Both the position numbers and the translations under genes were made by a program. 64,000 nucleotides of DNA from Rhizoctonia solani (Eukaryota; Basidiomycota; Agaricomycetes; Cantharellales; Ceratobasidiaceae). The number at the start of each line of letters is the position of its first letter. The first letter of the stretch is position 1. The stretch lies in the NCBI RefSeq assembly GCF_016906535.1, contig NC_057377.1:620001-684000 (forward strand). The letters are read 5' to 3'. Positions 23,587 through 35,298 of the stretch are shown piece by piece. The notes beneath the pieces were generated by a model, which was not told where the DNA came from, searched no databases, and saw only the letters and a list, made by a program, of their open reading frames with translations.

Positions 23587-24146
23587 ACACAATTGATACC
23601 AGGGAATTTATTCCCATTTTCTCGAATTTAAACGAAGGCTAACGGACAACATTTTCGATCACGTGACTTCGGCGCTTATATCATACGCTAAGCGCCAAGC
23701 CACGTCCCCATCCGCGCTTACCTCAGCATACGTAGCCACCTCCACCTGATGACATCACTATGACATGTCAGTGACACGTATGCATGAGGCCAACTGCGGA
23801 TTGGGGTTCTTATTGGTTATGGTATTGCATATATTGTATTTGTAATTAGTTCACCCTTGTAATATATAAGGAGGCCAACCAACCATGGTAACACCCAGGT
23901 CAATTACCTCTTGTTGCATCCCCACTTGTACAAGGCCTTACAGCCAGATCACTAAGTAGCACTACAACGCCTTAAGCGTTGACTCCACTGTACATACGTA
24001 GCTTGCCATTGCCCATACGGCCTTGGTCATTGTAGTTAGTAGTTAGACGTTGTAGGGTAGACCTCACCGCCTTAAGCGGTACTTACTGTATATCCACATG
24101 GCCACAAGCGCCCACGCCCTTGACGTCCTTACAGACGTCTAGGACA
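23579..24146 (+). repeat. 3' LTR of element E, now directly after F pol
   Basis: The 568-bp mate of 13540-14107: both share the GCATGAGGCCAACTGCGG variant, which lacks the GAGTAAG insertion of the F and G LTRs. CTGC (24147-24150) follows, and then the D pol. Confidence 0.93.
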
Positions 24147-26231
24147 CTGCTATCTTGGGATTGAAATGGTTAGATGCCCATAATCCAGAGATTGATTGGA
24201 ATCAACGCACCCTCTCCTTTCCCCATGCACCACCAGAACATGTAGCCATTGCTGAAGAGGAGGAAGCTGATCAAAACCCCCTTGAAGGAGTCCCTCCCAA
24301 ATACCATCAATACGCCAAGGTATTTGGAGAGGAAGAGTTCAACAAGCTTCCCCCGCACCGGCATTATGACATTGGGATTGAGCTAACAGAAGAAGGCCCC
24401 TTGAACTCTCTGCTATATAGCATGACTGACGCCAAATCCGCCACGCTCAAAGATTGGCTCAGGGATGAACTCAAGGCAGGCAAGATCCGTCCCAGTAAAT
24501 CTTCTATCAGTTCCCCTGTAATGTTTGTACCCAAGAAGGATGGTTCCCGCCATTTGGTTGTTGATTATTGCTGCCTTAACAACCGCACCAAGAAGAACAT
24601 CTACCTGCTTCCCTGTCCAGACAACCTCATGGCCCAGCTTTGCGGTGCCAAGGTCTTTACTAAGCTAGACTTACGTTGGGGCTACAACAACGTACGGGTA
24701 AAAGAAGGTGACAAATGGAAGACCGCATTCCAAACTACTTATGGCCTCTACAAATCCCTGGTTATGACCTTTGGCTTAACAAACGCCCCTGCCGCCTTTC
24801 AGCATTTCATGAACAAGCTATTCAAGGATTTGCTAGATGTATGCGTCATCATCTACCTTGATGACATCCTGATATACTCTAAGGATGACGCATCACACAC
24901 GCAACACGTTCACAAGGTCCTGAAGCAACTAATGGAGAACCAACTGTTCTGCAAGGCGTCCAAGTGCACATTCCACGTTACCTCTGTGGAATACCTGGGA
25001 ATCATTGTCTCAGATAAGGGTTTCAGCCTGGATAAGCTCAAAATCCAGGCGGTACAAGAATGGCCGGTACCCACTAAGGTCAAAGAAGTCCAATTGTTTC
25101 TAGGATTTGCTAACTTCCTTTGTTGTTTTGTCGCCAACTTTAGCCACATGGCTAGGCCGTTACATAACCTAGTCAAGAAAGACACGCTGTGGAAGTGGGA
25201 CACCAAGGAACAAGAAGCCTTCCAAGGATTAAAGGTTGCCATCACCAACGCCCCGGTTCTTTGCCACGCCGATCCATCCAGACCCTACTTCCTGGAAACA
25301 GATGCCTCCGGCGCAGCTCTAGGCTCCATACTCAGTCAACAACAGGAAGATGGCCACTTGCACCCACTAGGGTTCCTATCAGAGTCCTTCAAAGGTGCCA
25401 AACAGAACTACAACACCCACAATAAGGAACTCCTTGCAATCATACATTCCTTTGAGTACTGGCGGATCTTCTTAGAAGGAACCAAGCACCCAATCACCGT
25501 GTTTACCAACCACCGCAACCTAGAATACTGGAAGGAATCCCGCACATTCAACCAACGCCACGCACAATGGCACTTACTCCTTGCCGGGTATAACTTCCAA
25601 ATTGTATACAGGCCAGGTAAACAATTGGGAAAACCAGATGCCTTGTCACAACAATTGGATCACGCAGACATCCCACCAGAACCCCAGTCTATGTTGCCAG
25701 ATCCAGTGTTTGCCAACATTGCCTTAGTTACACCGGAGAAAGAACTACAACGCCAGATTGAGTCATCCTTGGACCAGGACAAATCACTGCAGGAAATCCT
25801 CCAGTTCCTACAAAGCAAGTCCAAAGCACCCCCTTCCATCAAACGTGCGTTCAAGGATTACAAGATGGAGGCTGGCCTACTTTTCTACCAAGGACGGATT
25901 GTAGTCCCTGACGTTGGAACACTAAGGACGGACCTACTCTGCATCTTCCACAACAGTCCCTTGGCAGGACACCCGGGAAGACAGTGTACCCTGGAGTTGG
26001 TATCAAGAAGCTATTATTGGCCTGGCATCCAAGCTGACACCTACTGGCATGTGGATTCCTGCAAAACTTGTCAACAAATCAGGAAGCCCAAATACGCGTC
26101 CATTCCCCTTCAGCCTCTTGAACTCCCCGTCAGACCCTGGCAGCACGTGTCTTACAACATGATAGTAGACCTCCCTAAGGACAGAAGCAACAACTCTATC
26201 CTAGTAATTATTGACAGCTTCACAAAGTACG
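24147..26231 (+). pseudogene. pol: pol of element D, middle fragment (protease end, RT, RNase H, integrase start)
   Basis: It resumes D pol after E and stays open to GTACG at 26227-26231, where the H LTR begins inside the integrase (DSFTKY). RT has YLDD, RNase H has ETDAS but FTNH, the integrase finger is kept, and the first integrase Asp reads YNMIVDLP. The open frame continues a few codons into the H LTR, which is not part of the gene. Confidence 0.93.
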
Positions 26232-26792
26232 TGTTGTGCACCACTGTAAGGTGGGCCCACGCTGGTGGAATGGGCACTTAAGGCCGTACTACTACAAGCA
26301 ACACGTATGTAATCTAACTAATAAGGCTATACTACTTCAGCTTAAGGCGGACTACTACTGCTAACTAATGCAAGGGGGCCGTAGGCCTGGAGGTGTGGTG
26401 AGTTAAAAGGGGTGGTGAGCGTCTAAGTACTACTGGGGGCCGGCTACTTAGCTGGCTGACTAATCCTCCTCAATGAATATGAGACAAGGTAAAATCAACT
26501 TGGGGTTTCCAAGCAATTTTCCTGCTGTATATATAGATAAAGCACAGTATCTACATGGTCTGTGCGCGTGAGAGAAAGAAGTATGGAAAGCAAATGAGAA
26601 GCGTGCTGCGGGCTGCGCAGAAGCGTGGATTCCTCCTAAGCGCCCTTGGCACGGCATCTCGGCGCGGCATCTCGGCATAATAAGCGCCGAGATCACGTGA
26701 TCGAAAAACATAAGATATTAAGTCCGTAAAAAATATTAAAAATAATAGAAAATTCAGGCGATTCCAATGGTATATGTAAGGAGGTTATAACA
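26232..26792 (-). repeat. 3' LTR of element H (561 bp)
   Basis: On the minus strand it runs from TGTTATAACCTCC to GTGCACAACA. It contains AAGTTGATTTTAC (plus 26489-26501), a perfect 13-nt complement of the primer-binding site at plus 41419-41431. Most differences from 41434-41995 are CpG changes. Confidence 0.95.
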
Positions 26793-26803
26793 TTGCCCCC
26801 CCC

Positions 26804-28681
26804 TTAAAGGCTCTTGGCGGAGTCACGAGCCTTCTTGAGTCTAGCTTGGTTGAAGTGCTTGATCTCTTCCTGGCTGTGTTCTAATAGCTCTTCCGGTTCC
26901 CATGAATTGTCTTCTGGACCGTAACCCTTCCATTTGATCAGATAGAACCACTTTCCCCGTTGACGCTTGGAGTCAATGATCTGTTCCACTTCATATTCTT
27001 CTTCCCCTTCTATTGTTTCAGGAGGGGGACGGCTTGGGAATGGCTGGCTTGGGGATTCGTGTGCCTTTGATAGTAGCCCTACATAGAATACATTGTGGAT
27101 TTTCAGGGTTTCAGGGAGTTCCAGACGGTAGGCATGGCTGGATACTTTCTCTGTAACCTTGAATGGGCCTAGTTGTTTGGGATCTAGCTTGTTGGAGTTT
27201 GTCCTGAGTTCTATGTTCTTCCCATCTAGCCAGACTCTCTTGCCTATGGAGTATTCCGGTAGTGTCCCTGTTGTCCTGGTCATGCGTTCTTTTGACAATC
27301 TAAGTGCTGACTCTGCTTCCTTCCATTCTCGGGCCAAGGTATCAGCTACAAGGTCTGCCTCTGGGACATTTGCAGGGACGTTGGATGGATTCATGACAGG
27401 ATTTCTTCCATAGACCAATTCAAAAGGGGTTCTTCTGGTTGCAGAGTGCTTTGCGTTATTGTAGGCATACTCCGCTAATGGCAGCCAGGTAGCCCAGTCC
27501 AAATGGTTGGCGGCAACATACAATCTGAGGTAGAATTCTATGAACTGATTAACCCTCTCTGTTTGGCCATCTGATTCTGGGTGGTAAGCCAAGGAGAAGG
27601 CTGGTTTTACCCCAAGTTGTTGATACAGAGCTCTTAGGAATTTTCCTGTGAACGTCGTTCCACGGTCTGAGATGGTCTTGACTGGCAATCCGTGTAGTTT
27701 CCAGACATGGCTGATGAACAAGTTGGCAAGGCCCTTGGCCGTGACCTTTTTTGAGGTTGGGATGAAGTGTCCAAACTTTGAAAAGGAGTCAATGACCACT
27801 AGTACTGCGTCGTACCCATTTGACTTAGGGAACCCCGTGATGAAATTGTATGAGATGGTGTGGAAAGGGAATGGGGGAACCTCTAGGGGTTTAAGGGCAA
27901 TGGTAGGTGCGTGAGCTCGTTGGTTGGCTTGGCATACTGGACAGCATTCAACCCATTCCTTGGCTGAGGACTTCATACCGGGCCACCAGTAAGACCTGCT
28001 GATCAGTTCAAGCATTCTTTGTTGTCTGGGGTGGCCTGCCAGTGGGGAGTCATGGAATTCCTTTAGCAGTCGCTCCTTCAGGGGTTCTGAGTCTGGAACT
28101 ACTAGTTTCCCTTGGTACCATAGGAGGTCTTCCTCCCAGTCATAGTCTCGGTAGGCCTTCCGGATAGAGGGGGGTGCGTTGTCAGCGTCTTCTGTCAGGA
28201 ATTGGATGATGGGTTCTAGGGATGGGTCCTCCCTTAGTTTATTCCGGACTTCTGTGACAATCTCGAGTTCCTCTTCTGATGTATTGGCAAATACCTTGGC
28301 TGGTAGCATAATCTCTGGTTCCTGGGGCGTGTCTGTGTAGTCTGACCTCCTGGATAAGGCGTCAGGCTTTCCTGATTGTTTTCCTGGGCAATAATGTATT
28401 TCAAAATTGAAATCGCTCAGGAATACACGCCATCTAGCATGTTGCCGGTTAAAGGTTCTTGCCTGCATCCAATATTCAAGGTTGCAATGGTCCGTGAACA
28501 CCTGCACTGGTTTGTCCATAGCTTCTAAGAAGATTCTCCATTCCTCCAGGGCTTTAATGATTGCCAGAAGCTCTTTGTCATGGGTGTTGTAGTTGGCTTT
28601 GGCTCCTGAGAAGGATTTGGACATATACGCAATTGGGTGTAGGCAGTTGTCTTCTCCTCGTTGGCTAAGGATGGCTCCCAT
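26804..28681 (-). pseudogene. pol: pol of element H, C-terminal part (RNase H, integrase, chromodomain)
   Basis: Open from the solo LTR junction (28681) to TAA at 26804-26806. It carries the RNase H DKELLA and FTDH, the integrase zinc finger (HDSPLAGH, CPVCQ), the core with first Asp changed to YNFITGFP, SDRG and the QTERVN Glu, and the chromodomain EYEVEQI ... IKWKGYGPEDNSWEP. It joins to 30206 across the duplicated CCCAT without loss of frame. No stop is present in this part; the D-to-N change argues against activity. Confidence 0.9.
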
Positions 28682-30205
28682 TGTTATGGATATGACATTT
28701 CTTCTTTAATCTGTACTTATTTTATTAATTACACTAGTAACCTTACAGTAAACAAATGAGATAAAGATGCGAACTAAGGTTTTCAAGGTCCCTCTATCCA
28801 ATAGTGACCTTTACAAAACCTACAAACCTCAGGAATACCCTTAATATGCGATGCCTTTTGCATATATGCTGTTTTCTCACTCATTTAAATATATATAAAT
28901 TCAGCTGAGTAGATAAACAGTAACATGTAATATTTCTCTTGTTTGTAGTATTTATTATTCAAGATTCTATCTTGTGGCTACACACAGAAATATTCAGGGT
29001 CCCCCCTGTCGCATAGATAAGTGCTCCGGCGCTTAATCAGCCCTTAAGCGCCGACGCACTAAATGCGCCTTTTCTCCATCACCCGGGCATCCCACACTGC
29101 CGAATTGCTTGCGCTTAGGTGCGCATGTTTGTGCGCTCCAGAACGCTGGGTCAAACTCCCAAAACGGACAACATTTGGCTGAGTTATGCCCCATTTACTG
29201 TAAGTACCCAAGGCAGAGGTATCCTACCTTTGGGACTGTTTACTCCAAGGATGAAACACTTAGCCTTGGGACATCTAAGGACCCACACAGGTAAATAATG
29301 CCTTGGGGCAAACATTGCCTTGGGGCAAATATTAGGATCTGTTGTTTGTTTACTATGTACCAAAGTATTGGCTCCCTCAAGTGTTTCAGTTGCCACCTGT
29401 ACCTCCTGTACCCCCTCTTGGTATCAATCATGTATATACTTGTTTGTGCGCCTTCTCAGGGTATAAAAGGACCCTGTGAAGACGCTTCTAATGCATCCAT
29501 TTATCCACTCTTATATATTGACATATACACACAAGCCTTTAACAGCTTATCTGCGCATTTACTTTAGTGATTGACTCACTGTAAATAGCATAGGAGGTTA
29601 TTCGGCGCACTAAGACCATAGGCCAGTCCCAACAGACACAGGGTAACCTATTAAGTGTACTTACTGCAACCCTGTGCCCCTTGACTGTCACAGTTGTTGA
29701 GTTCAACATTGAGTATAGTGCGACGGTACTGTAAGGATTGTTGTGATTGAGTGATAGTGTTTCAATCCACCATACCCCCTATATTGTAGATAGCTTTATC
29801 TACAATATCTCATAAATCCTAGATATATTTTAGGTAAACCTCATAAGTCTTAAGTCTTACTCAAGCATATATAAGTCCTATACTCATTAGGCAAATCCTA
29901 TAAATCCTGTACATTAGTCAGGTAACCCTCTTACTTAAGGTACTATCCCAGAGACCTTAAGTATACATACCCTTAGTCACTTAGGCTTAAGTAACATTAG
30001 TCTAAGGTACTATACATAACCAACCACCTGCACTTCATAGTTGCTAGACTATTTGTTAGGAGTTGTTATTCCTGATAACCTAGCCTATATTGTGCATATA
30101 TTCTGTGCATATATTCTGATTCTTAATACTAGTTCTTAGTTATTCCCATATACTCTTTGTATATAGTAATTCTTTCTTACTCCTGTACTTACACAACTCT
30201 TAACA
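28682..30205 (+). repeat. Solo LTR I-1 (1524 bp), unknown LTR family
   Basis: TGTTATGGATATG ... CTCTTAACA, flanked by CCCAT (28677-28681 and 30206-30210), inserted in H pol. A near-identical copy is at 33102-34624. The TATA box TATAAAA at 29462-29468 suggests plus orientation and a U3 of about 780 bp. A perfect 12-bp inverted repeat with a 4-nt loop is at 29781-29808. No protein-coding content is convincing. Its own target duplication shows that it is a separate insertion, not the LTR of an element enclosing H gag. Confidence 0.92.
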
Positions 30206-31749
30206 CCCATGGCTACTCTGGATGCATCTGTTTCTAGGAAATACGGCGTGTTGGGGTTAGAGTGGATTAGAACCGGTGCCCTGGTGACCAACGCCTTGAG
30301 TTCCTGGAAGGCCTGTTCTTCCAAAGTATTCCATGACCAGGGGGAATCCTTTTTGGTGAGGTTGTGGAGAGGACGCGCAACCGTGCTAAAGTTGGGAATG
30401 AAACGCCTTAGGTAGTTGACAAAGCCTAGAAAAGCCTGAACCTGTTTGACCGTCTTGGGAGTGGGCCATGTTACTACTGCTTCTATTTTCTTCTGGTCCA
30501 TTGAGAACCCAGCGGGGGAGATAACAATGCCTAAGTAATCGACCGTGGTTACATGGAAATGGCACTTCAAGAGTTTGCAGAAGAGTTGATTTGCCATTAA
30601 CCTGGATAGGACTTCCCTTACATGGGCCGGGTGTTCTTCTGGGTCTTCTGAAAAGATCAAGATGTTGTCCAAATAGATGACCATGGTGATGTTGATAAGA
30701 TCCCTGAATAGATCATTCATGAAATGCTGGAAGGCGGCAGGAGCATTTGTAAGGCCAAAGGGCATGACTAGATATTCAAAGAGCCCATATTTGGTCCTAA
30801 AGGCCGTCTTCCATTCATCTCCTTCTTTGATTCGCACATTATTGTAACCCCAGCGTAAGTCAAGTTTTGTGAATAATTTGGCACGTCTTAACTTGGCCAT
30901 GAGGTCATCTTGTCTTGGCAGTGGGTAGACGTTCTTGTGAGTTACGTCATTCAGCTTCCTGTAATCAACAACTAGGCAGAGGGATCCATTGGCTTTTTTC
31001 ACAAACATGACCGGGGCACCTGCTGAGGAAGTGCTAGGGCGGATCTTGCCCGTTGCTAATTCTTTGTCAATATGCTGTTTCAGTGCTTTTGATTCTGCGT
31101 TGGTCATGCCATAAATGGGCCCAGGGGAAAGTTTGGCATCCGGGATTAAGTCAATGGCAATATCATATTCCCTATGGGGGGGAAGGACCTTGAATTCTTC
31201 TTTGCCAAATACTTGAGCAAATTTGTGGTATTCTGCGGGTAAGTCGGCTAATGGATCAGGATCTGCTTCCTCCTCTGAGGCAATTTGGACTTGGTCTGGG
31301 AATGTGATGGTGCCTAAAGACCAGTCTATTAGAGGTGATTCCTGGGTTAGCCACGTCATGCCAAGTATTGCCGGGGTGTTGCCTATTGGGCAAACAAGGA
31401 AGGGGATGGAGTGTGTGTGGCCATGGGCCAAGACTGCGAGTTGAACCTGGTGCCAAATGCGACCAGTCTGGGAAATGGTACCATCTAACATTCTCACAAC
31501 TTGTGGATTTTCAAGCTGGGTTTTTGGGATTTTGTATTTTTCCACAATTGAGGGGGAGATGAAATTTGATGTGGCTCCTGAGTCTATGAGGGTTCTGAGT
31601 TGTTCCGTTGGGAAGTCGTGTAGTTCAAGATTGATAAATAGTAGAGGCTTTTTATTGGAATCTAGAGCCAAGGATACAAATTTGTAATCTGATACATGCA
31701 CATCTAATTTTGGGGCCAGGGGCTTGACGGTAGTCCTTGGCCTTAATCT
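30206..31749 (-). pseudogene. pol: pol of element H, N-terminal part (protease, RT)
   Basis: The frame is -1 to gag from the slip at 31749. Protease LIDSGATSN is intact, the RT palm has YLDN instead of YLDD, and the RNase H start reads ETDASRVAMG. It is cut at 30206 by the solo LTR and continues at 28681. YLDN is shared with B, with a different third base in the Asn codon (AAC here, AAT in B). Confidence 0.9.
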
Positions 31750-31755
31750 TTTCCC
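31709..31755 (-). promoter_or_regulatory. -1 frameshift site of element H
   Basis: On the minus strand GGGAAAA (31755-31749) lies in gag phase as G GGA AAA, then GAT TAA, then a hairpin with arms GGCCA and TGGCC. The stem sequence is unrelated to that of the other family, but heptamer, phase and 6-nt spacer are the same. Confidence 0.7.
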
Positions 31756-32945
31756 AACCCTTCCTCTTCTGCTACCTTGGCGGTTTCTTTGATGGTTGCC
31801 TTCCATCCATTTGGGCATTGCTTGATTCCGTGCCCCTTCTGGCCGCATTTGACGCACAGTCCAGATGCGCGGCGGCGGTCCCTTTCTTCTGGAGTGACGT
31901 AGTTAGGGTCCTCTGATAAGCGGACCCGTTGAGTGGTGGTAGTGGAAGTGGTGGCTGTGGAAGCCGGGGACTTAGCGGGGGTTTTCTTGGGTTGGTTCTC
32001 CTCATTTTCCCAACAAATGTTGTCTATTTTGACGGAGGCAGCAAATATAGCCTCAAGGTTGTTGTCCGGGATATTGTCCTTGGTGGACAGGAGTTCCTTC
32101 ACCTTCCAGTGAAGACCGCGCACAAACTGGGCAATGTACGCCTCAGTGTTCCAATCAAGTTCTGCCATAAGATTGCGGAACTTGGTAACGTACTCAGACG
32201 TAGTGGTTGTCTGAGTGAGCGCGGCAATCTTCCTAGCGGCGGCTTGTTTGGCATCTGGGTCCGCAAATGCCTCCTTGAATTTGGCCGTTAAGGCTGGGAT
32301 GGTGGTAGGGGGGTTTCCCTTGCCCTTGATGATGGTCCCTATGATAGGGAGAGCCCAGTCGGCAGCCTTGTCAGTCATGTGGTAGAGGATCCACACAACC
32401 ATTTGTTCTTCCTCATTGAATTGGTCTCAATGAAGCGCAACCCACAGTAGCATGCGGTCTAGCCACTGGGTTGCCTTCCTTCCCCTAGAGTCCCCTTTGT
32501 ATGGGTCGGGGAGCTCCATTTTGGGTCGCTTCACGCTGGACCCTGAGTCAAATGGGGTAAGGGAGCTGAGGCTCCGCTTAGGCGTGTCACAAGGCTCTCT
32601 CTTGGGGGCCCGCCTGGGTTCTTCCTCTTCTTCTGAGTCAAAGCCTGTTCCTCTTGATGGGCAGAAAGGGGCCTTGAGTCCAGGCCTAACCGTTCCTAGA
32701 GTGTGCGTTTCTCCTCCTGTATGCGTGGGGGGAGTAACAGGCCCAGTCAATGGGCCAGGCTGGGCTTGGACTTGGGGTCCTCCTTGATCCTTGTCGCCAA
32801 GTAAGTCGGCGGTCTCCTTGCATATGGCTTTAAGCTCAGCAAGCTGCTGGCCTTGAGATTGGATCTGGCCCTGTAGGGACCCAACGGTGGCTGTGAGGGC
32901 TGTGACAGCCTCAAGGAGAGCGGTAAAGGATGGTTCCGGTTCCAT
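31743..32945 (-). pseudogene. gag: gag of element H with internal TGA
   Basis: The start at 32945 (MEPEPSF) is the first ATG of the frame. Predicted parts are a coiled-coil region (TALLEAVTALTATVGSLQGQIQ), an acidic/charged linker, the Gag core (WLDRMLLWVALH ... WILYHMTDKAADWALP) and the CCHC knuckle CVKCGQKGHGIKQC, ending at TAA 31743-31745. TGA at 32427-32429 interrupts the core, probably from CGA. The family gag differs strongly in sequence from that of G. Confidence 0.88.
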
Positions 32946-33101
32946 CCTTGGCAAGTCTTGCAAAGTGGGAGATGCGCTGCAAGAGGGTGGTTGGGAATGG
33001 GTTGGAACAGAACAACGGGAGGAGCGGCTAGAGGGACGGGAGTATGGGTGTGGGACTCCAGAGCGGGTGGAGGGAATGATGAAAATGGCGTGGGGGGAGA
33101 T

Positions 33102-34624
33102 TGTTATGGATATGACATTTCTTCTTTAATCTGTACTTATTTTATTAATTACACTAGTAATCTCACCGTAAATAAATGAGATAAAGATGCGAACTAAGGT
33201 TTTCAAGGTCCCTCTATCCAATAGTGACCTTTACAAAACCTACAAACCTCAGGAATACCCTTAATATGCGATGCCTTTTGCATATATGCTGTTTTCTCAC
33301 TCATTTAAATATATATAAATTCAGCTGAGTAGATAAACAGTGACAAGTAATATTTCTCTTGTTTGTAGTATTTATTATTCAAGATTCTATCTTGTGGCTA
33401 CACACAGAAATATTCAGGGTCCCCCCTGTCGCATAGGCAAGTGCTCCGGCGCTTAATCAGCCCTTAAGCGCCGACGCATTAAATGCGCCTTTTCTCCATC
33501 ACCCGGGCATCCCACACTGCCGAATCGCTTACGCTTAGGTGCGCATGTTTGCGCGCTCCAGAACGCTGGGTCAAACTCCCAAAACGGACAACATTTGGCT
33601 GAGTTATGCCCCATTTACTGTAAGTACCCAATGCAGAGGTATCCTACCTTTGGGACTGTTTACTCCAAGGATGAAACACTTAGTCTTGGGACATCTAAGG
33701 ACCCACACAGGTAAATAATGCCTTGGGGCAAACATTGCCTTGGGGCAAATATTAGGATCTGTTGTTTGTTTACTATGTACCAAAGTATTGGCTCTCCTAA
33801 GTGTTTCAGTTGCCACATGTACCCCCTGTACCCCCTCTTGGTATCAATCATGTATATACTTGTTTGTGCGCCTTCTCAGGGTATAAAAGGACCCTGTGAA
33901 GACGCTTCTAATGCATCCATTTATCCACTCTTATATATTGACATATACACACAAGCCTTTAACAGCTTATCTGCGCATTTACTTTAGTGATTGACTCACT
34001 GTAAATAGCATAGGAGGTTATTCGGCGCACTAAGACCATAGGCCAGTCCCAACAGACACAGGGTAACCTATTAGTGTACTTACTGCAACCCTGTGCCCCT
34101 TGACTGTCACAGTTGTTGAGTTCAACATTGAGTATAGTGCGACAATACTGTAAGGATTGTTGTGATTGAGTGATAGTGTTTCAATCCACCATACCCCTTA
34201 TATTGTAGATAGCTTTATCTACAATATCTCATAAATCCTAGATATATTTTAGGTAAACCCCATAAGTCTTAAGTCTTACTTAAGCATATATAAGTCCTAT
34301 ACTTATTAGGCAAATCCTATAAATCCTGTACATTAGTCAGGTAACCCTCTTACTTAAGGTACTATCCCAGAGACCTTAAGTACACATACCCTTAGTCACT
34401 TAGGCTTAAGTAACATTAGTCTAAGGTACTATACATAACCAACCACCTGCACTTCATAGTTGCTAGACTATTTGTTAGGAGTTGTTATTCCTGATAATCT
34501 AGCCTATATTGTGCATATATTCTGTGCATATATTCTGATTCTTAATACTAGTTCTTAGTTATTCTCATATACATTTTGTATATAGCAATTCTTCCTTACT
34601 CCTGTAATTACACAACTCTTAACA
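33102..34624 (+). repeat. Solo LTR I-2 (1523 bp), unknown LTR family
   Basis: A second copy of the LTR at 28682, flanked by GAGAT (33097-33101 and 34625-34629), inserted in the H leader just upstream of gag. Same orientation, TATA box (33882-33888) and 12-bp hairpin (34200-34227). Confidence 0.92.
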
Positions 34625-34712
34625 GAGATGGTGCCTTTATCAGGACTTATGAGCGGTTTTTCTGTAGTATACTGGCGCTAAACCCTTGCGTCTAGTACCT
34701 AGCATTGGACTG

Positions 34713-35296
34713 TGTCGTAGACACAACCAATACCAGGGAATTTATTCCCAATTTCTCAAATTTAAACAAAGGCAATTGGAGAACATTTTCAATCACGTGA
34801 CATCGGCGCTTATATCATACGCTAAGCGCCGAGCCACGTCCCCATCCGCGCTTATCTCAGCACACGTAGCCACCTCCACCTGATGACATCATTATGACAC
34901 GTCAGTGACACGTATGCATGAGTAAGGCCAACTGTGGAGCGGGGTTCTTATTTGATACAGTATTGCATATAATGTATTTGTAAATAGCTTGTCTGTAGAA
35001 TATATAAGGAGGCCAACCAACCATGGTAACACCCAGGTCGATTACCTCTTGTCGCATCCCACCACTGTACAAGGGCCTTAAGCCCAGTAACCTACTTAGT
35101 CACTCAGTACACACCGCCTTAAGCGGCCTCCTTGTTGTAGTTACATAGCTGGTCATTGCCCTTACGGCCTTGGTCACCGTAGTATAGCTGGTTGTCGTCG
35201 TAGGATAGCTTGCCACCGCCTTACGCGGTTCTTCACTTAGATACACCCGGCCGCAAGCGCCCCCCCTCCTTGACGTCCTTACAGACGTCTAGGACA
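34713..35296 (+). repeat. 5' LTR of element G (584 bp)
   Basis: It runs from TGTCGTAGACAC to AGGACA. TATATAA at 35001-35007 and AGGTCGATTACCT at 35035-35047, where transcription is expected to start. The mate is at 40564-41148. Confidence 0.97.
35001..35047 (+). promoter_or_regulatory. LTR promoter and predicted self-primer of element G
   Basis: TATA box TATATAA at 35001-35007. The segment AGGTCGATTACCT starts 34 nt after the first T and would be at the 5' end of the transcript. It is the complement of the primer-binding site seen in E (AGGTAATCGACCT) and, with one CpG-decay mismatch, in G (35299-35311). The start site itself is inferred from spacing. Confidence 0.65.
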
Positions 35297-35298
35297 CT

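Larger units (their letters stand above)
13540..24146 (+). mobile_element. Element E: Ty3/gypsy chromovirus carrying nested element F
   Basis: It has 568-bp LTRs at 13540-14107 and 23579-24146 with target duplication CTGC (4 bp; a 5-bp GCTGC with one lost base is possible). The interior starts with E's own leader, gag and pol, then breaks at 17739 into F. E's own pol 3' half is missing: F pol runs straight into E's 3' LTR, which implies a deletion by recombination between the two pol copies. Confidence 0.92.

Noticed and set aside
23579..24146. 3' LTR of element F
   Set aside because: Length and diagnostic variants pair it with 13540-14107 (E), and E's target duplication CTGC follows.
24155..26281. 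A single 708-aa gene ending in VLCTTVRWAHAGG
   Set aside because: The tail after KY is read-through into the H LTR; the real D pol resumes at 41996.
29298..29567. 89-codon frame in the solo LTRs
   Set aside because: It is conserved only because the two LTRs are near-identical; it overlaps the TATA box and has no protein family features.
28682..34624. The 1.5 kb direct repeats as LTRs of one element carrying H gag
   Set aside because: Each copy has its own distinct 5-bp target duplication, and H gag/pol lies in the opposite orientation and continues in frame on both outer sides.
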